Source: Thiocapsa marina 5811
GTDB lineage: Bacteria > Pseudomonadota > Gammaproteobacteria > Chromatiales > Chromatiaceae
Reading direction: 5' to 3'
Assembly: GCF_000223985.1 (NCBI RefSeq)
Contig: NZ_AFWV01000009.1
Location: 62,001-126,000 of the forward strand
Length of the DNA: 64,000 nucleotides
This document shows positions 33,159 to 42,312 of this stretch, piece by piece. Below the pieces are notes generated by a model that was not told the DNA's origin, ran no database searches, and saw only the letters and a list, made by a program, of their open reading frames with translations. Position numbers and translations under genes: made by a program. Within the stretch, counting starts at the first letter, position 1, and each line of letters opens with the position of its first letter.

Positions 33159-33172
33159 CGGGCAAAGCCGGC

Positions 33173-33324
33173 TAAACCGCGTCCAGAGCAACATGCGTAG
33201 TTTTCATTTTGCTTTTGGCTTCGGAGATGTCCTCGATACCGGCGAGACGCGGTTTAGAATTTAATATTTTTGAGTACTTTAAACCGCGCCCACAAATGAC
33301 GCATACCGCACCGGGCGCGGTTTA
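33173..33324 (+). repeat. A module, AT spacer and shortened B module
   Basis: A module 33173-33256 (84 nt, TAAACCGCGTCCAGAGCAAC to GCGAGACGCGGTTTA), spacer 33257-33279, then a 45-nt B copy (33280-33324) which keeps both ends and the GACGCATACCGCACCGGGCG right half but lacks about 40 internal bases. It follows the WD40 stop by 14 bases. Confidence 0.88.
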
Positions 33325-33470
33325 ATACCATGGCCAACCAAACCTTAACGGACTCGTGACACCCGCTCCGCGGTGTCACGCATCCCCCGTGGCCGAAATT
33401 TCGAGCGAGTCACGGCGCGCCTAACCTCCGTCATGATATAGTCCGATGACCAACTCGCGTGGAGGTGCTC

Positions 33471-33719
33471 ATGCAGATACTTAGCGTAGCGGAAGCGAAG
33501 GCCCGATTGTCTGCCGTGCTGGCCCAAGTCGAAGCGGGCGAAGAAGTCGTCATCACGCGGCGCGGTGTTGCGATCGCGCGCATTGTGGCCGAACCCGCTG
33601 CCAGGTCCTCGCAGTTCGATATGGCCGAGCTATTCGCATTCGTCGATGGGCAACCCATGCATGTCGGCATGGATGCCGGTCAATTTGTCGGTGAAATGCG
33701 GACCGACGCGCGTTTCTGA
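33471..33719 (+). CDS. Phd/YefM-type antitoxin of a VapC pair
   Basis: An 82-residue prevent-host-death antitoxin: MQILSVAEAKARLSAVLAQV opens the DNA-binding part, followed by EEVVITRRGVAIARIV. The C-terminal half (FDMAELFAFVDGQPMH) is the toxin-binding tail. The ATG at 33471 sits six bases behind GGAGG; a GTG at 33459 is less likely. Its TGA overlaps the toxin ATG by one base. Confidence 0.9.
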   Translation: MQILSVAEAKARLSAVLAQVEAGEEVVITRRGVAIARIVAEPAARSSQFDMAELFAFVDGQPMHVGMDAGQFVGEMRTDARF

Positions 33720-34153
33720 TGCGGCGCTATTTCGACACTTCTTTGCTGGTAGCCGCCCTGATTCGTGAGGCCGGGACCGCGGCCGCAAAGACCTATTTGA
33801 CCGGCTGCGGCGATGAGCCTTGGCTCATTTCGCGTTGGGTCACCACGGAATTCTCTTCCGCACTGGCGATCAAGGTGCGTACCGGCATGATTACGACGAG
33901 CGAGCAGAACGCCGCACTGACCATGTTTCGCCGTTTCAGCGCACTGCGCCTGGACGTGGTGAATATCGAATCAGCGGATTTCGATGTCGCTGCGGAAATG
34001 TCAGGTCACAGCGGGGTTGCGCTGCGAGCTGGCGATGCATTGCATCTCGCCGTATGCAGACGCTTGGGGACCCGGCTGGCCACCTTCGACGCCGGACTGG
34101 CCGCAGCGGCAAACCACCACGGCGTGACAACCGACTTTCTTACGGCCCCGTAA
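33719..34153 (+). CDS. PIN-domain ribonuclease toxin (VapC-like)
   Basis: A 144-residue PIN-domain protein. Acidic residues expected in the metal site are present: Asp6 in YFDTSLLVAAL, Glu in WVTTEFSSALA, Asp in RAGDALHLAV and Asp in LATFDAGLA. VapC toxins are Mg-dependent RNases restrained by the antitoxin encoded just upstream (TGATG overlap). All catalytic positions appear intact, unlike the ParE-type toxin elsewhere in the window. Confidence 0.92.
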   Translation: MRRYFDTSLLVAALIREAGTAAAKTYLTGCGDEPWLISRWVTTEFSSALAIKVRTGMITTSEQNAALTMFRRFSALRLDVVNIESADFDVAAEMSGHSGVALRAGDALHLAVCRRLGTRLATFDAGLAAAANHHGVTTDFLTAP

Positions 34154-34267
34154 CAGCGTTGATTTCCGCCATCACCCGCCCGGCGAAATGGCGGAACCGC
34201 TATCGCGTTCCGCCCTACGACCCGGTGACCCCTTGAGTTGGGCCCAAATCCGCTGGCCGTCATGACA

Positions 34268-34345
34268 GCGGAAGAGGACGACTGCAAGTCGTCGATCCCG
34301 GGATGTTGGCGCTTCGCGACGATCGCCGGCGTCGCGTCCGGACGG
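34268..34345 (+). repeat. Palindrome repeat family 2, copy 2
   Basis: Core GACGACTGCAAGTCGTC (34277-34293) with GGAAGAG before it and GATCCCGGGATGTTGGCGCT after it. Similarity to the copy at 25452-25530 extends about 75 bases, including CGCTTCGCGACGA. It lies between the VapC gene and the 3' end of vsr. Confidence 0.8.
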
Positions 34346-34362
34346 TCGCATGGCTCATGTAC

Positions 34363-34911
34363 TCACCCGTCTTGATCCGGATCCTCGTCGAGTGGCTTGG
34401 GGCCGATCCGATAGCGTCGCTTCTCTTCGGCGACCCGCAGTAACCGACGGGGATCGAGTGCCCCGATATCGCAGCCGCCACCCTCGGGCACGACAGCTCC
34501 CTCGGTCAATGCCTCGACAACGCGAGACGCAGCGGCGACCGGATCACGATACAGCTCGCATTCCCAGACGACGATGACCTTCCAGTCCGCGGCCTCGAGC
34601 GCGGCGACGGCCTCCGCGTCGCGCGCGACGTTGCGCTCGAGCTTCTCTTTCCAGAAGGCCGCGTTGGTGCGCGGAACGGTCGCGCGTTTGCAGTCGGCAT
34701 GGTGATGCCAGAAGCAGCCGTGAACGAAGACGACGGCGCGGTATTTGGGCAGGATGAGGTCCGGACGGCCCGGCAGTCCGCCGCCGCTCAGTCGATACCG
34801 AAAGCCGAGCCGATGCAGCGCGGAGCGCAGGATCCACTCGGGCTTGGTGTCCTTACCGACGACTCGGGCCATGAGGCGCGAGCGCTGGGCCGGGGTGAGC
34901 TTGTCCGTCAC
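34363..34911 (-). CDS. vsr: Very short patch repair endonuclease (Vsr-like)
   Basis: A 182-residue Vsr-family DNA endonuclease. Motifs include RLMARVVGKDTKPEWILR at the N-terminus, the catalytic GRPDLILPKYRAVVFVHGCF with FWHHHADC, and WKVIVVWECEL. Vsr nicks T:G mismatches that arise by deamination of 5-methylcytosine in Dcm sites. The start is a GTG that overlaps the stop of the upstream GGDEF-EAL gene (GTGA). No cytosine methyltransferase gene is adjacent, which is unusual. A C-terminal extension of about 45 residues beyond WECEL is present. Confidence 0.9.
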   Translation of the reverse strand: MTDKLTPAQRSRLMARVVGKDTKPEWILRSALHRLGFRYRLSGGGLPGRPDLILPKYRAVVFVHGCFWHHHADCKRATVPRTNAAFWKEKLERNVARDAEAVAALEAADWKVIVVWECELYRDPVAAASRVVEALTEGAVVPEGGGCDIGALDPRRLLRVAEEKRRYRIGPKPLDEDPDQDG

Positions 34912-37900
34912 CGGGCAAGCCGTTGCCTGCTCGCAGCCTGCAGAGGCAAGGGGCGATCCGAATCGGTGCGCAGCAGCGCGGTGATGGCGTCGGGATCCAA
35001 GGGCCGGCTCTTCAGATACCCCTGGAAGAGATCGCAGCCTTGGTCGCGCAGGATATCGAGCTGGGATCGGGTCTCGACACCCTCGGCCAAGACCTGCAAT
35101 CCGAGGGCATGGCCCATCGCGATGATCGCGTCGACGATGGTGCGGGCATCGGGCTGCTGGTCGATCTCGTCGATGAATCGCTTGTCGATCTTCAACAGGT
35201 CCAGGCGGAACCGGCGCAGATAGGCGAAGGAGGAATAGCCGGTTCCGAAGTCGTCCACCGCCATCCTGATTCCTTGCGCTCGCAGGCGTTCCAGAACACC
35301 CAGGGTGTCGCCCTCGCGCTCCATCAGGGCGCTCTCGGTGAGCTCGAGCTCGAGACGATCCGCCGGGAAGCCGGTTTGCCGAAGCACGCGCGCGACGGAC
35401 TCGACGATATCGGTTTGACGCAGCTGATACGCGGAGAGATTGACCGCGATAACCAAGGGGGCGATGCCGGCCTCCATCCAGAGCGCCCCTTGCCGACAGG
35501 CCTCGTGCAGGACCCACTCCCCGAGCGGGCCGATCAAGCCGGTCTCTTCGGCCAGCGGAATAAACTCCCCGGGCGGGATCAAGCCGCGCTCCGGGTCGTT
35601 CCAGCGCACCAACGCCTCCACACCGATGATACGGCCGGTGGCGATCTCGACCTGGGGTTGATAGTGGGCAACCAATTGCCCTTCGGCCAAGGCGTCGCGC
35701 AGTCGCCGCTCGGTCTCCACGCGCTGTCGCGCGCTGTGGGTCAGATCCTCGGTATAGAAATCGAATCGACTGCGCCCCCCCGCCTTCGCCCGATAGAGGG
35801 CGGCGTCGGCTTGGCGGAGCATCTCGCCGGCATTCAATCCCGGCCCCTCGCAGAGACTGATCCCGATGCTCGCCCCGATGCGTACCTCGACCCCGCCTGG
35901 AAGCACCGCGGATTCGCCCACGGCGGCGATCAAACGCTCCGCTGCGCGGGCCGCGGCCTGCGGGTCGGGGAGATCTTCGAGCAGGATCGCGAACTCGTCG
36001 CCGCCGAGACGTGCGAGCGTGTCGGCGGGATCCAGGCAGCCGGCAAGGCGCAGCGCGGTCTGTTTCAGCAGCACGTCGCCCGCCGGATGGCCGAAGCTGT
36101 CGTTCACGTCCTTGAAGCGATCCAGGTCCAGCAAGAGCAGCGCCAGATGCTGATCTTCGCGGATCGCGACCGCGATCGCGTGATCCAGCCGCGAGACCAG
36201 CAGGAGGCGATTGGGCAAACGGGTGAGTGGGTCATGGTGGACCAGGAAGTCCAATCGGGACTCGGACTCCTTGATCTGCGACAGATCCGAGAAGGCGCCG
36301 ACGAACTGGATCACCTTTCCCGAGACGTCCTTGACCGCGCTGATGTTGAGCAGCACCGGATAGAGCTCGCCGTTCTTACGTTGGTTCCAGAGCTCGCCCT
36401 GCCAGTGCCCGGTTTCGCCGATGGTCGACCAGAGTGACTCGAAGAAGGCGGCGTCATGTACCTCGGGGCTCAGGAGCTCCGATGTCCGTCCCACCGCCTC
36501 GCCCTCGGAATACCCCGTCAAGGCCACGAACGCCCCGTTGACCTGCACGATACGGCGATCGCAATCCATCACCATGACGCCTTCGCGCGTATTCTCGAAC
36601 AAGGCCGCGGACAACCGCAGGCGCTCCTCCTGGCGCTTGCGCTCCCCGATATCGTCGACGGTCGCGACGAAATAGTTGACCGTGCCGTCGGCGTGTCGGA
36701 CCGCGCGCACATCGATCGCCGCCTGGACGACCTGCCCGTCCTTGCGCACGAAGCGCTTTTCCATCGCGTACCCGTCCGAATCCCCTGCCATCACCCGCCC
36801 GAACTCGTCTAGATCCGCGTCGAGATCCCCGGGATGGGTCAATTCGCTCCAGGTCTTCTCGGCCAACTCGGCGCGCCCATAGCCGAGGATCTCGCAAAGC
36901 CGATCGTTGAAGTGAACCCACTGCTTGGTGAGCGGCGAGGTAATGGCCATCCCGACAAAGGGAAGCTCGTAGAACTTGGTCAACAGGCGATCATTTTCCG
37001 CGGCCTGCGCCTTCATCTCCAGGCGGTGGGCGCGCTGCTGCAAACGCCAAAACGAGAAGGACAGGATGCCGGCCACGACAATCGCAAAAAAGGCGATGAG
37101 GCTGACCCAGAAGACCAGGACCTTCAGCGGGGACATGACCTCCGCACGATCGATCTTCGCGATCAAGCGCCAGTCGGTCCCTTCGATCCGATGGTAGACG
37201 GCTAAGACGCGAACGCCTCGATAATCCATCCCCGGGACCCGCCCGGTTGTCGCGGCCTGCTGGAGGGCTGCCGTCGCCGGGAGCGGTTGGGAGAGCGGCA
37301 CCTGCCGGCTCAAGGGCAACCACCGCTCGTGCCGAGGCGCCGTCATGAAGACCGCAAGGTCGCCGACCCGATCGACCACCAGCGTCTCGGCACTCGGACT
37401 GGAGGTCGGCCAGGTCTGGAAGAGCGGAAAAAAGAAGGTTTGCGGCTTCGCGTGCAGAACAACGGCCGCAACCACGCGCTGCGTATCGCCATCCATGACC
37501 GAAATCGGCACGATCCAGTCCAGATGGACGACGCCCTCGTCGTCCTGATAGAGATCGCTCCGCAGGATCCGCCCCTCGGCCCGGGCCCGCACGGCCAATG
37601 CCTTGAGCGCCTCGGAAGGCAGGTGGCTTTCCAAGAGCGCGAGGACCACGTCACCCCGGGAATCGAGGAGCATGACCCCGTCGTAGCCGCGGGCGTTCGC
37701 CAACGCGGCGAGTCGCTCCGAGACCTCCGCGGCGAGCGATGGATCCGCATCCGGCTCGCGCAGCAGGCCGGCGACGCGCCGAGAGAACGCCGCGTCGGAT
37801 GCCAGAAGTGCCCCGTCGGCATCGCGAACCGCCATCCACTGCTCCAATTGATTTGCCTTCAGCGCGGCGATCGCCTCGAGGTTCTCGTACGCATCGCGCT

Positions 37901-38234
37901 CGAGCTGGGGGCCGTGAATCAAAACCAAGCCGAAGGCCAACAAGGGGATCAGCAACAAGGAGCCGACGATCGCGAGCAGCAGACGACGGCGTTTGAGCGG
38001 CTCGCCGGGCCTGTCCGAGGACACCTCGGGAAAACGACGCAGCAGGAGGTAGAGCAAGCCCGCCGTCACCACGACGAACAACCATCCTTTGAACATGCTC
38101 AGCCAGAGCAGAATCCCCGAATCGCCCGCACCGGCGCTCAGCAGCCAGTCCGAGACGACGATCCACAAAAGTGCGAAGAGGGTGTAGGCGACGGTGGTTC
38201 GCAGTGCCGGCGACCCCCGCAAGAGTTGCTTCAT
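34908..38234 (-). CDS. Membrane PAS-GGDEF-EAL c-di-GMP signalling protein
   Basis: An 1108-residue protein. Two N-terminal helices with the spacer SDWLLSAGAG and FKGWLFVVVT form a membrane module, followed by a third helix, a periplasmic Cache-like sensor region (about 100-365) and another helix (about 375-395). Two PAS domains (ITSPLTKQWVHFNDRLCEIL; VMVMDCDRRIVQVNGAFVAL) lead to a GGDEF domain with intact RLGGDEF and an EAL domain with intact GVEALVRW. Both cyclase and phosphodiesterase sites look usable. The start at 38234 follows GAGG; an in-frame start 41 codons earlier is possible. The stop overlaps vsr. Confidence 0.9.
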   Translation of the reverse strand: MKQLLRGSPALRTTVAYTLFALLWIVVSDWLLSAGAGDSGILLWLSMFKGWLFVVVTAGLLYLLLRRFPEVSSDRPGEPLKRRRLLLAIVGSLLLIPLLAFGLVLIHGPQLERDAYENLEAIAALKANQLEQWMAVRDADGALLASDAAFSRRVAGLLREPDADPSLAAEVSERLAALANARGYDGVMLLDSRGDVVLALLESHLPSEALKALAVRARAEGRILRSDLYQDDEGVVHLDWIVPISVMDGDTQRVVAAVVLHAKPQTFFFPLFQTWPTSSPSAETLVVDRVGDLAVFMTAPRHERWLPLSRQVPLSQPLPATAALQQAATTGRVPGMDYRGVRVLAVYHRIEGTDWRLIAKIDRAEVMSPLKVLVFWVSLIAFFAIVVAGILSFSFWRLQQRAHRLEMKAQAAENDRLLTKFYELPFVGMAITSPLTKQWVHFNDRLCEILGYGRAELAEKTWSELTHPGDLDADLDEFGRVMAGDSDGYAMEKRFVRKDGQVVQAAIDVRAVRHADGTVNYFVATVDDIGERKRQEERLRLSAALFENTREGVMVMDCDRRIVQVNGAFVALTGYSEGEAVGRTSELLSPEVHDAAFFESLWSTIGETGHWQGELWNQRKNGELYPVLLNISAVKDVSGKVIQFVGAFSDLSQIKESESRLDFLVHHDPLTRLPNRLLLVSRLDHAIAVAIREDQHLALLLLDLDRFKDVNDSFGHPAGDVLLKQTALRLAGCLDPADTLARLGGDEFAILLEDLPDPQAAARAAERLIAAVGESAVLPGGVEVRIGASIGISLCEGPGLNAGEMLRQADAALYRAKAGGRSRFDFYTEDLTHSARQRVETERRLRDALAEGQLVAHYQPQVEIATGRIIGVEALVRWNDPERGLIPPGEFIPLAEETGLIGPLGEWVLHEACRQGALWMEAGIAPLVIAVNLSAYQLRQTDIVESVARVLRQTGFPADRLELELTESALMEREGDTLGVLERLRAQGIRMAVDDFGTGYSSFAYLRRFRLDLLKIDKRFIDEIDQQPDARTIVDAIIAMGHALGLQVLAEGVETRSQLDILRDQGCDLFQGYLKSRPLDPDAITALLRTDSDRPLPLQAASRQRLAR

Positions 38235-38587
38235 CGGTTGCCTCGGTTCACCCGTGCCGCGTCGACTGAATGAAGGTGCGTCGGCTCCGGTGAGCCGGCG
38301 ATCCTCCGCCGAGGCGCTAAAACGAGCATTGCCCTGACGAATCCTCTCACTTGACAAAATTCATCGGAATAAACTTGTCGCATCGGAACAAGGGCTTCAT
38401 CTTACAGAGTCTGGACGCACGATTTCACGCACAATCAAGAGCCGACCAAAGCCCTGACCGCATTCCTGCGGTACCTTCAAATTTTCGACCGCATGCGGAC
38501 AAGTCGGCACGACGCCGGCAGAATGGCGGGAAAGCCCTACACCCACTGAGACGGTCCTCGCGAAACGCGGGATGGAGACCAACGACG
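38235..38587. other. Divergent intergenic region with a perfect -35 hexamer
   Basis: Lies between the divergent GGDEF-EAL and glcB genes. TTGACA at 38351-38356 is a perfect -35 box facing glcB, but no good -10 stands 16-18 bases downstream (CTTGTC), so a promoter is only tentative. No small gene is seen. Confidence 0.3.
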
Positions 38588-40771
38588 ATGCCGAAGAACA
38601 TGATGGAACGCGTAGACGTGGGCGGCCTGAAGGTCGCTAAGCCCCTATACGATCTGCTCGAGAGCGAGGTGCTGCCGGGCACGGGTCTCGATGCGTCTGA
38701 CCTGTGGCGTGCCTTTGCCGACATGGTCGGCGAACTTGCCCCGCGGCACCGCGCGCTTCTGGCCAAGCGCGATGCACTGCAGGCGCGCATCGATGCCTGG
38801 CATCTGGAGCATCGCGGACAACCCGTCGACTCGGGCGCCTACCGCGCGTTCCTCTCGGATATCGGCTATCTGGTGCCCGAAGGTCCCGGGTTCGGCGTCA
38901 CGACGGCCGGGGTCGACCCCGAGATCGCCGAGATCGCCGGACCCCAGCTGGTCGTGCCGGTCAGCAACGCCCGTTATGCGCTCAACGCGGCCAACGCCCG
39001 CTGGGGCAGCCTCTACGACGCGCTCTACGGGACCGACGTGATCCCGGACACGGATGGGCTGGAGCGCGGCAAGACCTACAACCCCGAGCGCGGCGCCGAG
39101 GTCATCGCCCGCGCCGCAGCCTTCCTCGACGAGGCGGCGCCGCTGACCCGCGGCTCGCACGGCGAGTCTTGCGGCTATCGGATCGAGGACGGCAAGCTGG
39201 TCGTCTGCCTGCCGGACAATAGCCAGACCATGCCGAGCGAGCCGGGTCAGTTCGTCGGCTACCTCGGCACACCGGAATGCCCCTCGAGTATTCTCCTGAT
39301 CAACCACGGGCTGCACATCGAGATTCGAATCGATCGCGAGCACCTCGTCGGCCAAGCCAGCCCGGCCGGCGTCGCCGACGTCCTGCTCGAGTCGGCCGTC
39401 ACCAGTATCCAGGATTGCGAGGACTCGGTCGCCGCGGTCGATACCGAGGACAAGGTCGGGGTCTACCGCAACTGGTTGGGCCTCATGAAGGGCGACCTCA
39501 CCGCCCGTTTCCAGAAGGGCGGCAAGCCCGTCGATCGCGCCCTGGACGAAGACCGGACCTACCGCACCCCGCTCGGCGGGACATTGACCCTGCCGGGGCG
39601 TTCTTTGATGCTGGTGCGCAACGTCGGTCATCTCATGACGACGGATGCGGTGCTGGATGCGGACGGCAACGAGATCCCTGAAGGCATGCTCGATGCTCTG
39701 GTCACGGTGGCCTGTGCACTCCACGACATCCATCCGACCTACGGGTCGCATCGCAACTCGCGCGCGGGCAGCATCTATATCGTCAAACCCAAGATGCACG
39801 GACCCGAGGAGGTTCAGCTTGCGGTCGACATCTTTGCCGGCGTCGAGGATGCGCTGGGTCTGGCCCGCAACACCATCAAGATCGGCATCATGGACGAAGA
39901 GCGCCGCACGACCCTGAACCTCAAGGAGTGCATCCGGGTGGCCTCCGAGCGGGTCATCTTCATCAACACCGGCTTCCTGGACCGCACCGGCGACGAGATC
40001 CATACCGACATGGAGGCCGGCGCAGTGCTGCGCAAAGGCGACATGAAGACGGCGCCTTGGCTGCTGGCCTACGAGAACTGGAACGTGGATGTCGGTCTGG
40101 CCTGCGGTCTGCGCGGTCATGCCCAGATCGGCAAGGGGATGTGGACCATGCCCGACGAGATGCGTGCGATGGTCGAAACCAAGGCCGGACATCCCAAGGC
40201 CGGGGCCAACTGCGCCTGGGTACCCTCCCCGACCGCTGCGACCCTGCACGCGATGCACTACCACCAGGTTGATGTGGCCGCCGTGCAGGCCGAGCTGGCC
40301 GCGGGTGGCCCGCGGGCCGGCCTGGACACCATCCTGCAGATCCCGCTCGACCCGGCGTGCGCCTGGAGTGCGGAGGAGATCCAGCAGGAGCTCGACAACA
40401 ACTGTCAGGGCATTCTGGGCTACGTGGTGCGCTGGGTCGATCAGGGTGTCGGCTGCTCGAAGGTGCCCGATATCGCCAACGTCGGCCTGATGGAGGATCG
40501 CGCAACCCTGCGGATCTCGAGCCAGCATGTCGCCAACTGGCTGCATCACGGGATCGTATCGGGCGAGCAGGTCATGGAGACGCTCAAGCGGATGGCCGCC
40601 GTGGTCGACGCACAGAACGCCGATGATCCCGTCTATCGCCCGATGGCACCCGGATTCGACGGCATCGCCTTCGAGGCCGCGGCGGACCTGATCTTCAAGG
40701 GCCGCGAAGCCCCCAACGGCTACACCGAGCCGACCCTGCACGCAATGCGGCGTCGGCTCAAAGGGCATTAG
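38588..40771 (+). CDS. glcB: Malate synthase G
   Basis: A 727-residue malate synthase of the long G isoform (about 723 residues in E. coli). It condenses glyoxylate and acetyl-CoA to malate in the cytosol. Conserved segments are [20 protein letters not shown], the ALHDI...[21 protein letters not shown] region, the metal-site segment [17 protein letters not shown], and the C-terminal [18 protein letters not shown] stands ten bases before the ATG. No isocitrate lyase gene is nearby, so glyoxylate must come from a gene elsewhere or from glycolate. Confidence 0.97.
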   Translation: MPKNMMERVDVGGLKVAKPLYDLLESEVLPGTGLDASDLWRAFADMVGELAPRHRALLAKRDALQARIDAWHLEHRGQPVDSGAYRAFLSDIGYLVPEGPGFGVTTAGVDPEIAEIAGPQLVVPVSNARYALNAANARWGSLYDALYGTDVIPDTDGLERGKTYNPERGAEVIARAAAFLDEAAPLTRGSHGESCGYRIEDGKLVVCLPDNSQTMPSEPGQFVGYLGTPECPSSILLINHGLHIEIRIDREHLVGQASPAGVADVLLESAVTSIQDCEDSVAAVDTEDKVGVYRNWLGLMKGDLTARFQKGGKPVDRALDEDRTYRTPLGGTLTLPGRSLMLVRNVGHLMTTDAVLDADGNEIPEGMLDALVTVACALHDIHPTYGSHRNSRAGSIYIVKPKMHGPEEVQLAVDIFAGVEDALGLARNTIKIGIMDEERRTTLNLKECIRVASERVIFINTGFLDRTGDEIHTDMEAGAVLRKGDMKTAPWLLAYENWNVDVGLACGLRGHAQIGKGMWTMPDEMRAMVETKAGHPKAGANCAWVPSPTAATLHAMHYHQVDVAAVQAELAAGGPRAGLDTILQIPLDPACAWSAEEIQQELDNNCQGILGYVVRWVDQGVGCSKVPDIANVGLMEDRATLRISSQHVANWLHHGIVSGEQVMETLKRMAAVVDAQNADDPVYRPMAPGFDGIAFEAAADLIFKGREAPNGYTEPTLHAMRRRLKGH

Positions 40772-40960
40772 ACCGCACCCCGGGGTGGCCTAGGATCGGT
40801 CTCCCCGGGTTGGTGGCGCGCGGAGCGGCGAGCTTCGCCGCGGGCTTGAAGTGATGAGGAATGTCGACAGCCTCGTGGTTCAGGTGCGATTCAGCTCGGA
40901 TCCCCTACTCTTGCGTTCATGACGGCTACCCCTTGCCCGTCGTTTCGCTGGAGATCGACC

Positions 40961-41263
40961 ATGAACATCAAACCCCTGGCGCTGTTGATTCTCTCCGCTG
41001 TCGGTTTCGCGATCCTCGCACACACGCCGGCGACCTCGCAGGCGCGGGAGCATTCCCGATGGGAAGGACGCGACGGTCGAGAATGGCGCTGTGATCGCGC
41101 TCGGCCGTGCCAGCGCTATGACCGCCGTGATCGGCACGAACGCCGCACCACCATCACGGCCCCCGAATACGGAGGCCATGCCATTCGCGGTTACGTCCCG
41201 CCCCGCTCGGTCATCCTGAACCCGCCCGAGCCCCGATACAGGCGTTACGGAGAGTCGAGATAA
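40961..41263 (+). CDS. Small secreted basic protein, unknown function
   Basis: A 100-residue protein with a signal peptide (MNIKPLALLILSAVGFAILA, cleavage near SQA). The mature part is very rich in Arg, His, Asp and Tyr (YDRRDRHERRTTITAPEYGG). Two Cys residues (WRCDRARPCQRY) may form a disulfide. It precedes the PepSY-two-component genes and might belong to their regulon. No family is recognised with confidence. Confidence 0.6.
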   Translation: MNIKPLALLILSAVGFAILAHTPATSQAREHSRWEGRDGREWRCDRARPCQRYDRRDRHERRTTITAPEYGGHAIRGYVPPRSVILNPPEPRYRRYGESR

Positions 41264-41353
41264 CGCGCTGCGGTGCGTGAACGCCTTCGGCCGGGCGCAC
41301 CGTCTGTGCTAGATTCACGCGCAGCTGGAACGGACCCCGGAGCCGAAGACACC

Positions 41354-41602
41354 ATGCGTCAGACCAGACTCGCCCTCGCCCTACTGCTCCTCGTCGCCGG
41401 CGTCGCGACGACCGGTACTGCGTGGGGCCGTAGCGACAAGTCGGGCCAAGGACAGATGACCCCGTCCCAAGCGGAGCAGGCGGCGCGTCGCCAGACCGGC
41501 GGCGGGCGCGTGCTCTCCGTCAAACCATCCGACGGCGGTTATCAAGTCAAGGTCCTCACCCCGTCCGGCGAGGTCAAGTACATCTTCGTATCGGGCCGCT
41601 GA
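41354..41602 (+). CDS. Secreted PepSY-like protein
   Basis: An 82-residue protein with a signal peptide (LALALLLLVAGVATTGTAWG) and a mature region resembling a short PepSY domain (SQAEQAARRQTGGGRVLSVK, then GGYQVKVLTPSGEVKYIFV). Such proteins often stand upstream of a PhoPQ-like pair. The response regulator gene starts 11 bases after its stop, so it is the first gene of a three-gene operon and may modulate the sensor kinase in the periplasm. Confidence 0.8.
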   Translation: MRQTRLALALLLLVAGVATTGTAWGRSDKSGQGQMTPSQAEQAARRQTGGGRVLSVKPSDGGYQVKVLTPSGEVKYIFVSGR

Positions 41603-41613
41603 CGAGAACTCTC

Positions 41614-42312
41614 ATGCATGTCTTGGTGATCGAGGACGAAGCGCAGCTGCGTCGCCAAATCATCGATCGTCTCGGTCGCGAGGGCGCCATCGCAGAAGGT
41701 ACCGGCGAGGGTCGCGAAGGCTTGTACCTCGCGAGCGAATACCCCTTCGATGCAGCCGTGATCGATCTCGGCCTCCCCGGGATGAACGGGCTGGAGATCA
41801 TCCGCAAGCTGCGCGCCGAAGGCAGTCTGCTGCCGATCCTGATCCTGACCGCACGCGATCGCTGGCAGGACAAGGTGGAAGGTCTCGAGGCCGGGGCCGA
41901 CGACTATCTCGTCAAGCCCTTTCAGGCCGAGGAGCTGTTGGCCCGACTGCGCGCCCTGATCCGCCGAGCCAACGGGGCGGCCTCTCGGGAGCTGCGCATC
42001 GGCCCGTTGCGCATGGATCTCGTCGCCCAGTCGGTCTGGATCCACGAGCGCCCGACCGAGCTGACCGCCTACGAATACCGCCTCTTGGAGCAGCTGGCGA
42101 GCGCCCGCGGCGGTGTGCTCTCCAAGCAAGCCTTGGCGGACCGGCTCTATCCGCACGACGAGGATCGCGACAGCAACGTGATCGAGGTCCTCCTGGGCCG
42201 CCTGCGACGCAAGCTCGACCCCGACGGATCGCTTGCACCGATCGAGACCTTGCGCGGCCGCGGCTACCGCTTGGCACTCGCACGCGAGGACGCGCGCCCG
42301 GGTTCCGTCTGA
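41614..42312 (+). CDS. OmpR/PhoP-type response regulator
   Basis: A 232-residue regulator with an N-terminal receiver domain (acidic pocket Glu7-Asp8, phosphorylated Asp51 in AAVIDLGLPGMNG, Lys in DDYLVKPF) and a C-terminal winged helix (TAYEYRLLEQLASARGGVLS, then VIEVLLGRLRRKL and IETLRGRGYRL). It is a DNA-binding transcription factor controlled by the kinase encoded next. The stop and the kinase start overlap (TGATG). Similar to the PhoP/QseB/BasR group. Confidence 0.94.
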   Translation: MHVLVIEDEAQLRRQIIDRLGREGAIAEGTGEGREGLYLASEYPFDAAVIDLGLPGMNGLEIIRKLRAEGSLLPILILTARDRWQDKVEGLEAGADDYLVKPFQAEELLARLRALIRRANGAASRELRIGPLRMDLVAQSVWIHERPTELTAYEYRLLEQLASARGGVLSKQALADRLYPHDEDRDSNVIEVLLGRLRRKLDPDGSLAPIETLRGRGYRLALAREDARPGSV

